From Ekhidna lutea (GTDB lineage Bacteria > Bacteroidota > Bacteroidia > Cytophagales > Cyclobacteriaceae), in the NCBI RefSeq assembly GCF_900188325.1, contig NZ_FZPD01000004.1:123501-187500 (forward strand): a stretch of DNA of 64,000 nucleotides, written 5' to 3'. The notes beneath the pieces were generated by a model, which saw only the letters and a list, made by a program, of their open reading frames with translations, ran no database searches and was not told the DNA's origin. Positions 44,671 to 53,938 of this stretch are shown piece after piece; position 1 is the stretch's first letter; each line of letters opens with the position of its first letter. The position numbers and the translations under genes are program-made.

Positions 44671-45156
44671 GTGGACATAGAAAAAATTGGATTCGGTGGT
44701 GGTTGTCATTGGTGCACGGAAGGTGTATTTTCAATTATTAAGGGCGTTACCAACATTGATCAGGGTTGGATAGCTTCTAAACCACCAAATGACCAGCATT
44801 CAGAAGCAGTGCTTCTACTCTTTAATCCATCTATTATTCAACAAGAAGATTTGATCAGTATTCACCTTCAAACACATGCATGTACCTCCGGTCATTCTAT
44901 GAGAGAGAAATATAGATCAGCGATATATACATTCAATCAGGCACAAGCATTGATGGCTCGCCAATCCATAGATCAATTACAGGTCGGGTTTAATGAGAAA
45001 ATCATAACAGAAATTCTGCCATTTTACTCATTCAAGCCATCTCAGAAAAAATATCAGAACTACTATCAGAAGAATCCGAAAAGACCATTTTGTGAAACAT
45101 ATATTTCTCCGAAAGTATTAATGCTGCTAAAGGAGTTTAATCACCTCACTGTTTAA
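44671..45156 (+). CDS. msrA: Peptide-methionine (S)-S-oxide reductase MsrA
   Basis: 161 aa from GTG 44671. FGGGCHWCTEGVFSIIKGVT corresponds to the GCFW active-site motif with Phe replaced by His; the catalytic Cys is at residue 12 and a second Cys follows at 15. SEAVLLLFNPSIIQQEDLI and SGHSMREKYRSAIY are the other MsrA blocks. It repairs oxidised methionine. It is 5 nt from the YdeI-like gene. Confidence 0.87.
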   Translation: MDIEKIGFGGGCHWCTEGVFSIIKGVTNIDQGWIASKPPNDQHSEAVLLLFNPSIIQQEDLISIHLQTHACTSGHSMREKYRSAIYTFNQAQALMARQSIDQLQVGFNEKIITEILPFYSFKPSQKKYQNYYQKNPKRPFCETYISPKVLMLLKEFNHLTV

Positions 45157-45171
45157 GCTTATCTTCGTTTT

Positions 45172-45891
45172 ATGAAGAAAGTACTAATTCTTATTACCAT
45201 ACTTATTTCTACTTCTATTGTAGCACAGGATCAGCTCTACAAAGTCACCTTGCTTAGGGCAAAACCGGGAGAACTACTCAATCTAATAAATCTTCTGGAT
45301 CAGGATATTGCTAATTATGAGTCATACCTTGAAAACAAACCTTACCTGCTTCGCCATAGTCAGGGAGATCACTGGGATCTAATGCTTATTTATCCAATTG
45401 ATGAATTAGAGAGTTATTTCACTAAGACAGCAACAGACAGAAGGGCTAATTCCAGAACGTTTGAAAAAGAGCATGCCAGCGATTTTTTTCAAATTGTATC
45501 ATTTCAGGAGGAAGCGATAGTCAAAGGCCCGCCTATAAACTCATTTATTGACGCATTCGAAAAATATGAACTGTTTCATATTGAAATATTCACCGCACTT
45601 GCAGGAAAACAATCAGAACTTTTAGAACAGCGGCTGGCAGAAAATCAATATTATGCCGGTATCGAACACCGGCCAAACTTCATCTTTACACGTGTTTTTG
45701 GACCAAGTTGGGACAACTTTACCATAGGCTTTTATGAAGATATGCATGACTTTGCTGGACCGGAAATAACGTTCGAAACCGAAGATCAGGCAGCCAAAGA
45801 AGCTGGTTTCGACGGGGTGAACTATATTGGCAGTTACCTACGTTCACTCATTGCTGAGCATCACGATACACTGGCATGGAAGGTTGATTAA
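45172..45891 (+). CDS. Secreted protein of unknown function, ferredoxin-like halves
   Basis: 239 aa, signal peptide about 1-18 (MKKVLILITILISTSIVAQ). The rest has two similar halves beginning LYKVTLLRAKPGELLNLINL and LFHIEIFTALAGKQSELLEQ, each followed by a segment with FxxVFGPSWDNF or HWDLMLIY, resembling paired dimeric alpha/beta-barrel domains (NIPSNAP/ABM-like). Not a family I can name. It lies within the MsrA-OsmC stress neighbourhood. Confidence 0.68.
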   Translation: MKKVLILITILISTSIVAQDQLYKVTLLRAKPGELLNLINLLDQDIANYESYLENKPYLLRHSQGDHWDLMLIYPIDELESYFTKTATDRRANSRTFEKEHASDFFQIVSFQEEAIVKGPPINSFIDAFEKYELFHIEIFTALAGKQSELLEQRLAENQYYAGIEHRPNFIFTRVFGPSWDNFTIGFYEDMHDFAGPEITFETEDQAAKEAGFDGVNYIGSYLRSLIAEHHDTLAWKVD

Positions 45892-45906
45892 TTTATTGTG
45901 ATAATT

Positions 45907-46311
45907 ATGAAGATAGATTTAAAATACAAAGGAGACGAAGAATTTACCTCTACCAATGAGAATGGAAATACAGCTGAAATCGATATGCGATCAGCTGATC
46001 AAAAACAACATCAATCACCCACCGAACTGCTACTTTCTGCAGTTGGAGCATGTGCAGCTGTGGAGATCGTATCTATGGTGAAAAAGCGTAGAAAAACGTT
46101 TGTTGATCTGGATGCAGAAATTAGTGGTGAACGGCGAGATGAACACCCAAGAGGCTTCACTAAAATTCATCTAAAATATATCATTACCTCTCCTGATTTA
46201 ACGGATGAAGAAGCGGAGAGAATAGTAAATCTTGCTACAACAAAGTATTGCTCAGTAGCCGGATCACTAAGTGCAGAGCAAACTCATTCATTTGAGATAG
46301 TCAGACCTTAG
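45907..46311 (+). CDS. OsmC family peroxiredoxin-like protein
   Basis: 134 aa from ATG 45907 (GTG 45898 possible). HQSPTELLLSAVGACAAVEIVSMVKKRRK gives the first redox Cys and helix; ATTKYCSVAGSLS gives the second Cys. The pair reduces organic hydroperoxides in OsmC/Ohr proteins. Cytosolic. Converges with the CheC-like gene, overlapping 4 nt. Confidence 0.9.
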   Translation: MKIDLKYKGDEEFTSTNENGNTAEIDMRSADQKQHQSPTELLLSAVGACAAVEIVSMVKKRRKTFVDLDAEISGERRDEHPRGFTKIHLKYIITSPDLTDEEAERIVNLATTKYCSVAGSLSAEQTHSFEIVRP

Positions 46312-46907
46312 CCGGCAACAAGTTTATCAAGTACATCTTTCAGCTTGCTAAATGAGCTCATCTCATACATGATTAGAATTTCTCCGGAAATATTTTTCCC
46401 TTTGATGGAGAAATTTGTTCGGCATATGAGAACTTGGTTGAATCGTTCCTTATCTAGTTCGCCATATATTTCAGTGATATCACCTTGATAACTCTTCGGC
46501 ATATGATAGTCTAGTGGAGCATCCAGCATGTTCCCAAAAGAACCCATAATGGCATTCAGGATTATATTCCCAACCTCAACCATCAGGCCATCCTTCATTT
46601 CTTTTAGAGCTTCAGAATCCGGATCCTCATGAATAAGGAGTGAAGCAAGTAAACCGGCACTTTCCTCAGGTAAAATGATATTGGCCAGGCCTTCATATTC
46701 ACCGGAAAATTTTAACTCAACCGCATGCACATCTTCATCAGCAAGTTTCTGTAGCTCTTCAAATACATTATCAAAGCTTATCAGGTTTACGTATGGGACA
46801 TTTAACAAAACCTCTGCACCTACCATCTGACTCAACGAAGCTGAGCCTTTTCCTACACCAATATTGATGATTTCTGTTATTGTATCTTTCTGTTGTGGAG
46901 TTAGCAT
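46308..46907 (-). CDS. CheC-family phosphatase
   Basis: 199 aa. Two active-site ExxN motifs: EIIN at 12-15 and EVGN at 111-114, each at the start of a helix (INIGVGKGSASLS; NIILNAIMGSFGN). This is the CheC arrangement that dephosphorylates CheY-like receivers. It is 5 nt after the receiver gene, which is therefore its probable substrate. No CheA, CheW or CheD is nearby, so the role is outside classical chemotaxis. Confidence 0.88.
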   Translation of the reverse strand: MLTPQQKDTITEIINIGVGKGSASLSQMVGAEVLLNVPYVNLISFDNVFEELQKLADEDVHAVELKFSGEYEGLANIILPEESAGLLASLLIHEDPDSEALKEMKDGLMVEVGNIILNAIMGSFGNMLDAPLDYHMPKSYQGDITEIYGELDKERFNQVLICRTNFSIKGKNISGEILIMYEMSSFSKLKDVLDKLVAG

Positions 46908-46912
46908 AATTT

Positions 46913-47275
46913 CTACTTAGCTTGACTTAAAACATCATTAAGGATTCTTTCTAGCTCATCTTTAGAAACTACCTTATTCATAAAACCTGCTGCACCTAGC
47001 TCTAGAGACTCTTCTCTTCTAGCCTTTTGTACATCCGCAGTTATTACTATCACAGGTACACTGTTATTCCTTTTCTTCAGTTCCTTTAGCGCTTCAATTC
47101 CAGACATCCCACCCATCAAAAGATCTAAGAAAATGCAATCAAAAGAATCATCCAGTTTCTCTAACATTTCTTCCCCGGATGAAACCGCTTCATACTTATG
47201 CCCCAATTCATCTACAATATCACCTAGTATTTTTCGCTGGAAAAATGAGTCATCGGCTATTAATATTCTTTTCAT
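46913..47275 (-). CDS. CheY-like single-domain response regulator
   Basis: 120 aa. RILIADDSFFQRKI with D8/D9, phosphoacceptor D51 in IFLDLLM, T79 in VIVITADV and K101 in MNKVV are all present. No output domain. It overlaps the kinase gene by 4 nt (ATGA) and precedes the CheC gene, forming kinase-receiver-phosphatase. Confidence 0.92.
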   Translation of the reverse strand: MKRILIADDSFFQRKILGDIVDELGHKYEAVSSGEEMLEKLDDSFDCIFLDLLMGGMSGIEALKELKKRNNSVPVIVITADVQKARREESLELGAAGFMNKVVSKDELERILNDVLSQAK

Positions 47276-48297
47276 GGTGCTTTCTTTAGAATGAGCGTTA
47301 CTTTGGTCCCTACCCCTTCAGTGCTTGATACATTAACATCTCCTTCATGCAAATGCATGATTTGCCTGACGATTGACATACCAAGACCGTGTGATGGTTC
47401 TCCTCCTAGCCCGGGTCGTTTTGATTTACCAAACTTGACAAAAACATTTTTAAGAATATCATTACTCATTCCAATACCTTCATCTGCAATATTTATATAA
47501 ACATTGTCTGCCACATCTTCAATCGAAATATTGATATTAGAACCAGATTCACTGAATTTCACTGAATTCCCAAGAATATTGTCCATAACTCGTGTGAACT
47601 TTGCTTCATTTATATACACAGAGCTTTCAGATTCACAAGTTAAATGAACCTTGATCTGCTTTTTCATTGTAAGCAGTCTATGGGTGTCAAGATAACGTCT
47701 CATGAATTCAATCATTGGCACAGGTACAACCTTTAGCTGATATGTCTCAGACTCTATCTCTGCCAACGCTAAAACCTCATTAGCAAGATTCAGACTTTTG
47801 TTGCCATTCATTTTGATCATATCAAGGTAGGTGAGTAATTCTTCTTTGTCTACCTCTTCTGCACTTGTGAGTGAATGTTGCAATAAATTAACTAGTCCAA
47901 TGATTGATCCTAGAGGCGCACGAAAATCATGTGCTGCATTTTGCAAATAGAGTATCGTATTGTCCTTTTCAGGAATAACCACACACAGACACTTTACTTC
48001 ATCGCCTATCTTTTGACCAGAACAGTTTATAATGAATTTTTTTCCCTGACTATGGATGGTAAATAAGCATTCACATAACTCATCACTTAATTTATTCCAA
48101 AAGGTACGTAATGAGTTAATTTCCTTTTCTTCAACAATTTTAGTTAGATGGTACTCACCTATTTCTAAAACTTTGATTCCCTTAAAGTCTATCACCTGAA
48201 AGATTTCAGGATTACTCCAGTCAATCCACATGTGAGAAACTGAAGACTCAAACAGTCGTAGCTTTTCTTCTATATCTTCCTCCTTCAAAATGCGCAA
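47272..48297 (-). CDS. Soluble sensor histidine kinase
   Basis: 341 aa, probably from TTG 48297; no ATG is near. No TM. Residues 1-110 look PAS-like (VIDFKGIKVLEIGEYHLTKIV, FIINCSGQKIGDEVKCLCVVI). HisKA: AAHDFRAPLGSIIGLVNLL near 132; N-box FTRVMDNILGNSVKFSESG, G1 DEGIGM, G2 GLGMSIVRQIM, all present. It senses an intracellular cue and phosphorylates the coupled receiver. First gene of the three-gene operon. Confidence 0.88.
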   Translation of the reverse strand: MRILKEEDIEEKLRLFESSVSHMWIDWSNPEIFQVIDFKGIKVLEIGEYHLTKIVEEKEINSLRTFWNKLSDELCECLFTIHSQGKKFIINCSGQKIGDEVKCLCVVIPEKDNTILYLQNAAHDFRAPLGSIIGLVNLLQHSLTSAEEVDKEELLTYLDMIKMNGNKSLNLANEVLALAEIESETYQLKVVPVPMIEFMRRYLDTHRLLTMKKQIKVHLTCESESSVYINEAKFTRVMDNILGNSVKFSESGSNINISIEDVADNVYINIADEGIGMSNDILKNVFVKFGKSKRPGLGGEPSHGLGMSIVRQIMHLHEGDVNVSSTEGVGTKVTLILKKAP

Positions 48298-48364
48298 GCG
48301 ATTGTGGTTACTAAAGGTAATTTAATTCCATTTATTTTAGTAGCTGCACCATACAAACGAGCGA

Positions 48365-49306
48365 ATGAACCAGCAATTAAAAATAGGATTAGCTCAAATA
48401 TCTCCCATTTGGCTTAACAGGGAGAAAACTTTAGATAAAGTAGCGGATTTTGTCTCTAAAGCAGCTGATAATAACGCCAAGCTTGTTGTTTTCGGTGAAG
48501 CATTGGTACCTGGATACCCTTTCTGGCTTGATCGGCTGAACGGTGCAGAGTTCAACTCAACTACTCAGAAGCAAATACATGCAATCTATGCTTTAGAAGC
48601 AGTATGCATTGAAAAAGGACATCTCGATACGCTGTGCAAGCTTGCTAAATCTAAAAATATCTCCATATATCTAGGTACAATCGAGCGACCAAATGACAGA
48701 GGTGGTCATAGTCTATATTGCTCAATGGTCTTTATTAGCAATCAGGGTGAAATTAAATCCGTTCATCGGAAACTAATGCCCACATATGAGGAGCGCCTTT
48801 CCTGGAGCCCGGGAGACGGTCATGGACTTGTCACTCATCAAGTACCACCCTTTACAGTAGGAGGTCTTAACTGTTGGGAAAATTGGTTGCCACTAGCCAG
48901 GTCTGCCTTATATGCGCAAGGCGAAAACCTACATGTTTCCATCTGGCCAGGAAACAAAAGAAATACTGAACAGCTTATTCCAGTCATCGCACAGGAATCC
49001 AGATCCTACGTTGTGGGAGTTTCCGGACTGTTCTCTGCTAAAGACATCCCAGATGAATTTCCGTTTTCAAAAGAAATGAGAAATGTTACAACTGAAGCAT
49101 TGGCAGATGGTGGCTCATGTATCGCTGCTCCTGATGGAAGCTGGGTCATTGAACCATTAGTAAATAAGGAGGATTTGATAATCGCCGAAATTGATTACCG
49201 AAAAGTGCTTGAAGAACGACAAAACTTTGACCCATCAGGTCATTACTCAAGACCCGATGTTCTTAGTCTAAATGTGAATTGGGAAAGGCAATCAATCATA
49301 AAATGA
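48365..49306 (+). CDS. Carbon-nitrogen hydrolase, nitrilase type
   Basis: 313 aa. Catalytic triad: E45 in VVFGEALVPGYPFW, K136 in HRKLMPTYEERL, C170 in GGLNCWENWLPL. The EALVPGYPFW and CWENW forms are those of true nitrilases, which convert nitriles to acids and ammonia. Cytosolic; helical oligomers are usual. The secreted-protein gene overlaps its end with ATGA. Confidence 0.92.
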   Translation: MNQQLKIGLAQISPIWLNREKTLDKVADFVSKAADNNAKLVVFGEALVPGYPFWLDRLNGAEFNSTTQKQIHAIYALEAVCIEKGHLDTLCKLAKSKNISIYLGTIERPNDRGGHSLYCSMVFISNQGEIKSVHRKLMPTYEERLSWSPGDGHGLVTHQVPPFTVGGLNCWENWLPLARSALYAQGENLHVSIWPGNKRNTEQLIPVIAQESRSYVVGVSGLFSAKDIPDEFPFSKEMRNVTTEALADGGSCIAAPDGSWVIEPLVNKEDLIIAEIDYRKVLEERQNFDPSGHYSRPDVLSLNVNWERQSIIK

Positions 49307-50163
49307 AACGAGTTTTTTCCTTATTTATCCTTCTATTGGTCTTTACCGCATTTTCCCAATCTCCGGAAAATGATGATCTTAACTATAAGCAGGCTATTGA
49401 ATGGCTAAATAGCAAGCTTAATTACATTTATTATGATGATGTAGGAGAGAAATGGTGGAACAATACCTTTTATGCAAACGAAGAAAAAATCATCACCATC
49501 AAACATATTGCTTCCGACAGGCCAAATACGGCCAACATCAGTGATAAAGACTATACTATACGCACATTTCGCATTCAGGATATTGACCCTAAAAGCCTGA
49601 AAATACAGGATGTAGAAGAATCAAGAGGAAGAATCGTAAAAGGTAAAATGCTTGAACTTCGGACCTTTGGCTATAAAGACCTCATTCATAAAAAGATTAA
49701 CAACAGGCGTGGAAGCAGTACCTCCTTTCTATTTCTTTCATTCCCTGAGATACTTAACGATAGCTTGGAAAATTACGCCAACGTTGTTAAGGAGAAATTT
49801 GAAGAAGCAATTTTAGCAAGCACCAAGGTCTATTCAAATAAAGATGAGACAGATGTTGACCTGGTTTTTAACATTCTGACTGGAAATTTTCTTTCTGAAT
49901 CAAAGAAAATCTGGCATTCCGAAATGGTTCAAAAAAACTTGTTGAAAATAGATATCGGAGACGAAATAATTCGATACCTGGGATATGATGAACAAAAAAA
50001 TTCTTTCTACCTCCTTACCATACAAATGGGTGTCTATGATACACAGCCACTAAAATTCCATGGTGATCAGCAAATTTCATTGAGAAAAGATTCGACAGAT
50101 ATCTTTCAATTCAAAACCCATAACTGGTTTAATTATAATGGAGAGAGATTTTTCAGAAACTAG
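49303..50163 (+). CDS. Secreted protein related to the 10107 repeat protein
   Basis: 286 aa from ATG 49303, signal peptide about 1-19. AIEWLNSKL, then RTFRIQDIDPKSLKIQDV near 78, echoes the repeat unit of the protein at 10107-11792 (INWLTKNM...FNLTDLNPKSIQFDI). The C-terminal half (LKIDIGDEIIRYLGYDEQ, FYLLTIQMG) is distinct. Function unknown. Translationally coupled to the nitrilase (ATGA) and converging with the LytTR gene by 11 nt. Confidence 0.72.
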   Translation: MKRVFSLFILLLVFTAFSQSPENDDLNYKQAIEWLNSKLNYIYYDDVGEKWWNNTFYANEEKIITIKHIASDRPNTANISDKDYTIRTFRIQDIDPKSLKIQDVEESRGRIVKGKMLELRTFGYKDLIHKKINNRRGSSTSFLFLSFPEILNDSLENYANVVKEKFEEAILASTKVYSNKDETDVDLVFNILTGNFLSESKKIWHSEMVQKNLLKIDIGDEIIRYLGYDEQKNSFYLLTIQMGVYDTQPLKFHGDQQISLRKDSTDIFQFKTHNWFNYNGERFFRN

Positions 50164-50947
50164 AATGATTTAAACTTTCAAGACTATTAACCGCTTGACT
50201 TTTATACTTTCTGCCAATTGGGATTTCATGCTGACCCACCGTAACTGTCTCCTTATCATAAGCACCCACTTGATCTCTATTTACAATAAATGAGCGATGA
50301 ACCCTGACAAACCCATCAGGTAAGCGTTCAGAAATCGCACTAATTTTTTCTTTCGAAAGAATTGTTTCAGAGATAGTATGGACTTTTATATAATCAGCCA
50401 TGCTCTCAATGAAAAGTATATCATTGAGTTTGACAGGGACGTTTTTCCTATTAGACCGAATGACAATTTCTTGCATTTGCTCTTTTTCAAGCTTCACCTT
50501 CAAATTAGCAATGAGATCATCGCGTTCTTTGAGCCTTCTGAAAGCAATCACCATTCCTTCTATAGAAACAATAATGTATAACACCATTGTTAATATGTAT
50601 ATGTCACCCGCTATAGATCCCAGGTTTGAGAACTGATAGTCAGCCAGGATAATAAAAGCCAAAATCATTACCATCAGCTCAAGATAAACTGAAACAACAG
50701 CTAGGTATATCAGGTATAAAGCGAACTGCATTCGCTTACCTCGCATTAAATATTTAGGAACCAAATACCTGTTGAAGAAAATCGAAGTTCCTAATATTAC
50801 CGGTATCAGGAAGGTCACAAAATAAAACGAAACAAGTAGTCCATTTAGAGAAGTGCTGAAAAGAAGTGTCAGGAACCCACATATACCTGACCAGAAAAAG
50901 AGTTGATGTTTTGTGATCATATCATCGAATATGACCATTTCAGCCAT
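50153..50947 (-). CDS. Membrane-bound LytTR DNA-binding regulator
   Basis: 264 aa from ATG 50947 (TTG 50959 possible). Four TMs in 15-140 (FFWSGICGFLTLLF, FYFVTFLIPVILG, ALYLIYLAVVSVYL, YILTMVLYIIVSI), a coiled coil, then LytTR: VPVKLNDILFIESMADYIKVHT, FVRVHRSFIVNRDQVGAYDKETV, IPIGRKYKSQ. The His-Arg-Ser-Phe region contacts DNA. Such one-component regulators couple a membrane cue directly to transcription. Target genes unknown. Confidence 0.9.
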   Translation of the reverse strand: MAEMVIFDDMITKHQLFFWSGICGFLTLLFSTSLNGLLVSFYFVTFLIPVILGTSIFFNRYLVPKYLMRGKRMQFALYLIYLAVVSVYLELMVMILAFIILADYQFSNLGSIAGDIYILTMVLYIIVSIEGMVIAFRRLKERDDLIANLKVKLEKEQMQEIVIRSNRKNVPVKLNDILFIESMADYIKVHTISETILSKEKISAISERLPDGFVRVHRSFIVNRDQVGAYDKETVTVGQHEIPIGRKYKSQAVNSLESLNHSSF

Positions 50948-51056
50948 ATTTTTAAACAAAAGTAGACAAACGACACATTTAGAACTGGATACTACCTTTT
51001 ATCGTGAGCATGCACGCTATTGCTTTGTCTCATGTTAAACTTATAATCTGAATATT

Positions 51057-51392
51057 ATGATTGAATTATTTCAAATGGGCGGTATCCTATTTATGAGCAT
51101 CCTTACAATAGAACTGCTGGTTGTTTTATTTTTATTAGGAAAAGGTTTGGTAAACAAAGATTCAAAAGCCAGATCATTGATTAAATCAGTAGGCCTTTTA
51201 GCGGTGATCACCGGAATACTTGGTCAACTAATCGGGTTTTTCTCAGCATTTGAGGCTATCCAGCAAATGGGCTCAGTATCTCCTGCTTTGCTGGCTGGCG
51301 GACTCAAAGTCTCTATGATAACTACCATGTATGGCATTACTATTTACATAATTGCGATATTATCAGCTGTAGTCCTTAAAATAAAGGCTTGA
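51057..51392 (+). CDS. Short MotA/TolQ/ExbB-like membrane protein
   Basis: 111 aa with three TMs: ILFMSILTIELLVVLFLL, SVGLLAVITGILGQLIGFFSAF, VSMITTMYGITIYIIAIL. The segment LLAGGLKVSMITTMYGI matches the ExbB/TolQ core (xAxGLxxAxxTTxxG). It is about half the length of ExbB and no ExbD/TolR gene is adjacent. A terminator follows directly. Confidence 0.78.
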   Translation: MIELFQMGGILFMSILTIELLVVLFLLGKGLVNKDSKARSLIKSVGLLAVITGILGQLIGFFSAFEAIQQMGSVSPALLAGGLKVSMITTMYGITIYIIAILSAVVLKIKA

Positions 51393-51397
51393 ACCAT

Positions 51398-51423
51398 GGC
51401 CGGAGGTTTCTCCGGCTTTTCCT
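51398..51423 (+). terminator. Rho-independent terminator
   Basis: GCCGGAG, GTTT loop, CTCCGGC followed by TTTTCC. It begins about 8 nt after the MotA/ExbB-like stop and isolates that gene from the kinase start at 51486. Confidence 0.8.
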
Positions 51424-51485
51424 TTTGGTTCATCCGTATTTTTCCTGATTTCCTTAATAAATTATGCTCATACTTTTACAAAACG

Positions 51486-53189
51486 ATGAGCAAGGTAAAC
51501 ATAGGAAATAAGCTTGCAATGCTAATGATAGGCCTGTCTATCATCGTTATTGCTATGCTTACTTCTTTATTTTACACCCAATTTGACACAGCTCTTAAAG
51601 AACGGGTTTTACTACAATTATCCTCTGTTAAGCAGTTAAAAATTGTCAAAATCAAAGCGGAAATAAATGACAGAATATCGGCCTTTAGGCGTGTTGTCGA
51701 TACTGAAGAGGATGAAGAACGATTTTTTAGTAACATTGAAAAATCGGAAACCATCCCCACTTTTCTTTCAGAAAAAGTTTCAGTTGAAAAAATACCGGAA
51801 TTTCCTGACATCCATCTTGAGGGAATCCCCACTCCTTCACCTGGCCAAATTACTCTCGCCTTTATAGCACGTGTTGACGATCAGTTCATTTCAGCAATTG
51901 CTGACCTACCGGAAATACAGGAAATCCTACTCGAGCGTACTGGACTGGGGCAAACTGGAGAATCTTATCTGGTCGACGAAAATTATCGCCTTCTTACAAA
52001 ATCAAGATTTGAAATAGCAGACCCAAGCATTGTTGAAGTAAAAACACAGGGTGTCTTAAGATCTCTGGCCGAAAATCCGGGTGAGGATACGTTCCCGGAC
52101 TATCGTGGTGTAGAGGTCTTCAGTTCTTATGAAAAAATTTCCATCAATGGGCTTAATTGGGTCATTTTGACTGAAATCGATCGTCAAGAAGCACTATTTC
52201 CACTCAAAAAGTTGAGGTCCAATTTATTTTATATCCTTATTGTTATACTGCTTTTTGTTTTACTAGCATCGTATTTCTTATCCAAAATGATTGTAAAGCC
52301 CATTCTTACAATGGAAAAGCATCTAATGGAAATGTCTAGGGGTATTTTAGAGAAAGTCCCAACTTCAGATGGACGTAAAGATGAAATAGGAAGAATGTTT
52401 AATGCACTTGAGAAACTGGTAAGTGCACTCAGGGATACAGCTGTATTTGCAGATAAAATTGGTTCCGGTGATTTTGAAGCCGACTACACTCCACTCAGTG
52501 AGGATGATAAAATGGGTGCTGCACTCATTCAAATGAAAGAGCGATTACAAAAGTTTAAAGAAAACGAAGAAAGACTGCTTAAAGAGAACCAACGATCTAT
52601 TCTAAATGGAGAGGAAAAAGAACGATCACGATTATCCAAAGAAATGCATGATGGTCTCGGACCGCTTCTCACTACTCTGAGAATGAATATACAGGAAGCT
52701 GATTTACCGGAAAGCACAAAAAAGAAACTGCTTTACAGACTAGACGAAACAATAGGAGAAGTAAGGAGAATGAGCAATAATTTGATGCCAAGCGTTCTTG
52801 TAGATTTTGGAGCTGGCGAAGCAATCGGCAACCTTCTAAATCAAATAAGTGATAATTTCGGAATGAAGGTTTTGTATAAAAATGACATGCCTTTGGAATC
52901 AGAAATTGACGACAATATTCATATTACATTGTACAGAATAGCCCAAGAGTCAATCAATAATGCCATCAAGCATGCAAATGCAACAGAATTAAAAGTTTCA
53001 ATGAGTGAATTTGAAGATCATGTTGGTTTTTTCATTGCTGATAATGGGGTTGGATTTGATATCAATAAAACCTCATCGGGCAATGGAATAAGAAATATGA
53101 AAGAGCGTGTAAAACTAGCGAATGGAACCATTGAAATTCATAGCAACGAAAAAGGAACAACAATAGAAGTAGAAATCCCATTATCATGA
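51486..53189 (+). CDS. NarL-type membrane sensor kinase (Cache-like, HAMP, HisKA_3)
   Basis: 567 aa from ATG 51486; the frame is open upstream but crosses the terminator. TM1 near 12-32, a periplasmic single-Cache-like region (GQTGESYLVDENYRLLTKSRFE), TM2 near 265-285, HAMP (SKMIVKPILTMEKHL), coiled coil, HisKA_3 EEKERSRLSKEMHDGLGPLL near 406 and a HATPase with ITLYRIAQESINNAIKHANA, DNGVGFD and GNGIRNM. Complete kinase; signals to the regulator 4 nt downstream (ATGA). Confidence 0.92.
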   Translation: MSKVNIGNKLAMLMIGLSIIVIAMLTSLFYTQFDTALKERVLLQLSSVKQLKIVKIKAEINDRISAFRRVVDTEEDEERFFSNIEKSETIPTFLSEKVSVEKIPEFPDIHLEGIPTPSPGQITLAFIARVDDQFISAIADLPEIQEILLERTGLGQTGESYLVDENYRLLTKSRFEIADPSIVEVKTQGVLRSLAENPGEDTFPDYRGVEVFSSYEKISINGLNWVILTEIDRQEALFPLKKLRSNLFYILIVILLFVLLASYFLSKMIVKPILTMEKHLMEMSRGILEKVPTSDGRKDEIGRMFNALEKLVSALRDTAVFADKIGSGDFEADYTPLSEDDKMGAALIQMKERLQKFKENEERLLKENQRSILNGEEKERSRLSKEMHDGLGPLLTTLRMNIQEADLPESTKKKLLYRLDETIGEVRRMSNNLMPSVLVDFGAGEAIGNLLNQISDNFGMKVLYKNDMPLESEIDDNIHITLYRIAQESINNAIKHANATELKVSMSEFEDHVGFFIADNGVGFDINKTSSGNGIRNMKERVKLANGTIEIHSNEKGTTIEVEIPLS

Positions 53190-53815
53190 GTAAGATCAAA
53201 ACCATAGTAGTAGATGACCATCAATTGTTTAGAGAAGGTATCATATCACTGCTCTCTAAAAATGATGATCTGGAAATCATCGGTGAAGGAGCTTCCGCCG
53301 ACGACCTATTTGCGCTTTTAGCTTCGTCCAGTCCCAACATCGTATTGATTGACATAACAATGCCTGGAACTAATGGGCTTGAAGTCATCCAAACCGCCAG
53401 GGAAAAATATCCTGAAGTGAAGTTCATTGTACTCACAATGCATGCTGAAGGACAGTATGTGGTAAAGGCCGTAAGAAATGGTGCTTATGGGTATCTGATT
53501 AAAAATGCAGACGAGAATGAGTTGATTACAGCCATTAAAAATGTCGCAAATGGAAAAAAGCATTTCAACAGTGAAATCTCACAGCTGATGATAGGTAACA
53601 TGGCAATCGAAGGAGAGTCACACAAAAAACTTTCCGATCGAGAAATGGAAGTATTAAACCTTGTCTCGGAAGGTCAGACCACCAAAGAAATTGCGGATCA
53701 GTTGTTTGTTAGTGCCCGGACTGTGGAAACACATCGTGTTAATATGATGAAAAAACTAAAAGTGCAAAACACAGCGGAATTGATAAAAAAAGCTGCGCAC
53801 CTTAAATTGATCTAG
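53186..53815 (+). CDS. NarL/FixJ-type response regulator
   Basis: 209 aa. Receiver: TIVVDDHQLFREGI with the acidic pair, phosphoacceptor Asp in VLIDITMPGTNG, KNA near 107. LuxR-type HTH at the C terminus: LSDREMEVLNLVSEGQTTKEIADQLFVSARTVETH, VNMMKKL. It is the cognate transcription factor of the overlapping kinase gene. Confidence 0.93.
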   Translation: MSKIKTIVVDDHQLFREGIISLLSKNDDLEIIGEGASADDLFALLASSSPNIVLIDITMPGTNGLEVIQTAREKYPEVKFIVLTMHAEGQYVVKAVRNGAYGYLIKNADENELITAIKNVANGKKHFNSEISQLMIGNMAIEGESHKKLSDREMEVLNLVSEGQTTKEIADQLFVSARTVETHRVNMMKKLKVQNTAELIKKAAHLKLI

Positions 53816-53907
53816 TCCTCAGTAAAAATACGGATATAAGGCTTAGCGATATCTTCTTAGCAATTTTTACCGCTATTTTCAGAGTCTAGGTAACACCTTT
53901 TTGCTTC

Positions 53908-53915
53908 TATCTTTG
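53908..53915 (+). promoter_or_regulatory. -7 promoter element (TAnnTTTG) before the CPA1 antiporter
   Basis: TATCTTTG exactly fits the Bacteroidota -7 consensus, 24 nt before the ATG at 53939. No good TTG -33 element is seen at 17-23 nt, so strength is uncertain. Confidence 0.4.
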
Positions 53916-53938
53916 GACCAATCAAAAGCTGCACCCTT

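Noticed and set aside
51057..51392. Gliding or TonB energising complex
   Set aside because: A lone 111-aa ExbB-like protein with no ExbD/TolR or TonB gene does not support it.
51396..51485. Thirty-residue extension of the NarL-type kinase
   Set aside because: It is encoded by a rho-independent terminator and lacks family similarity; ATG 51486 is the better start.
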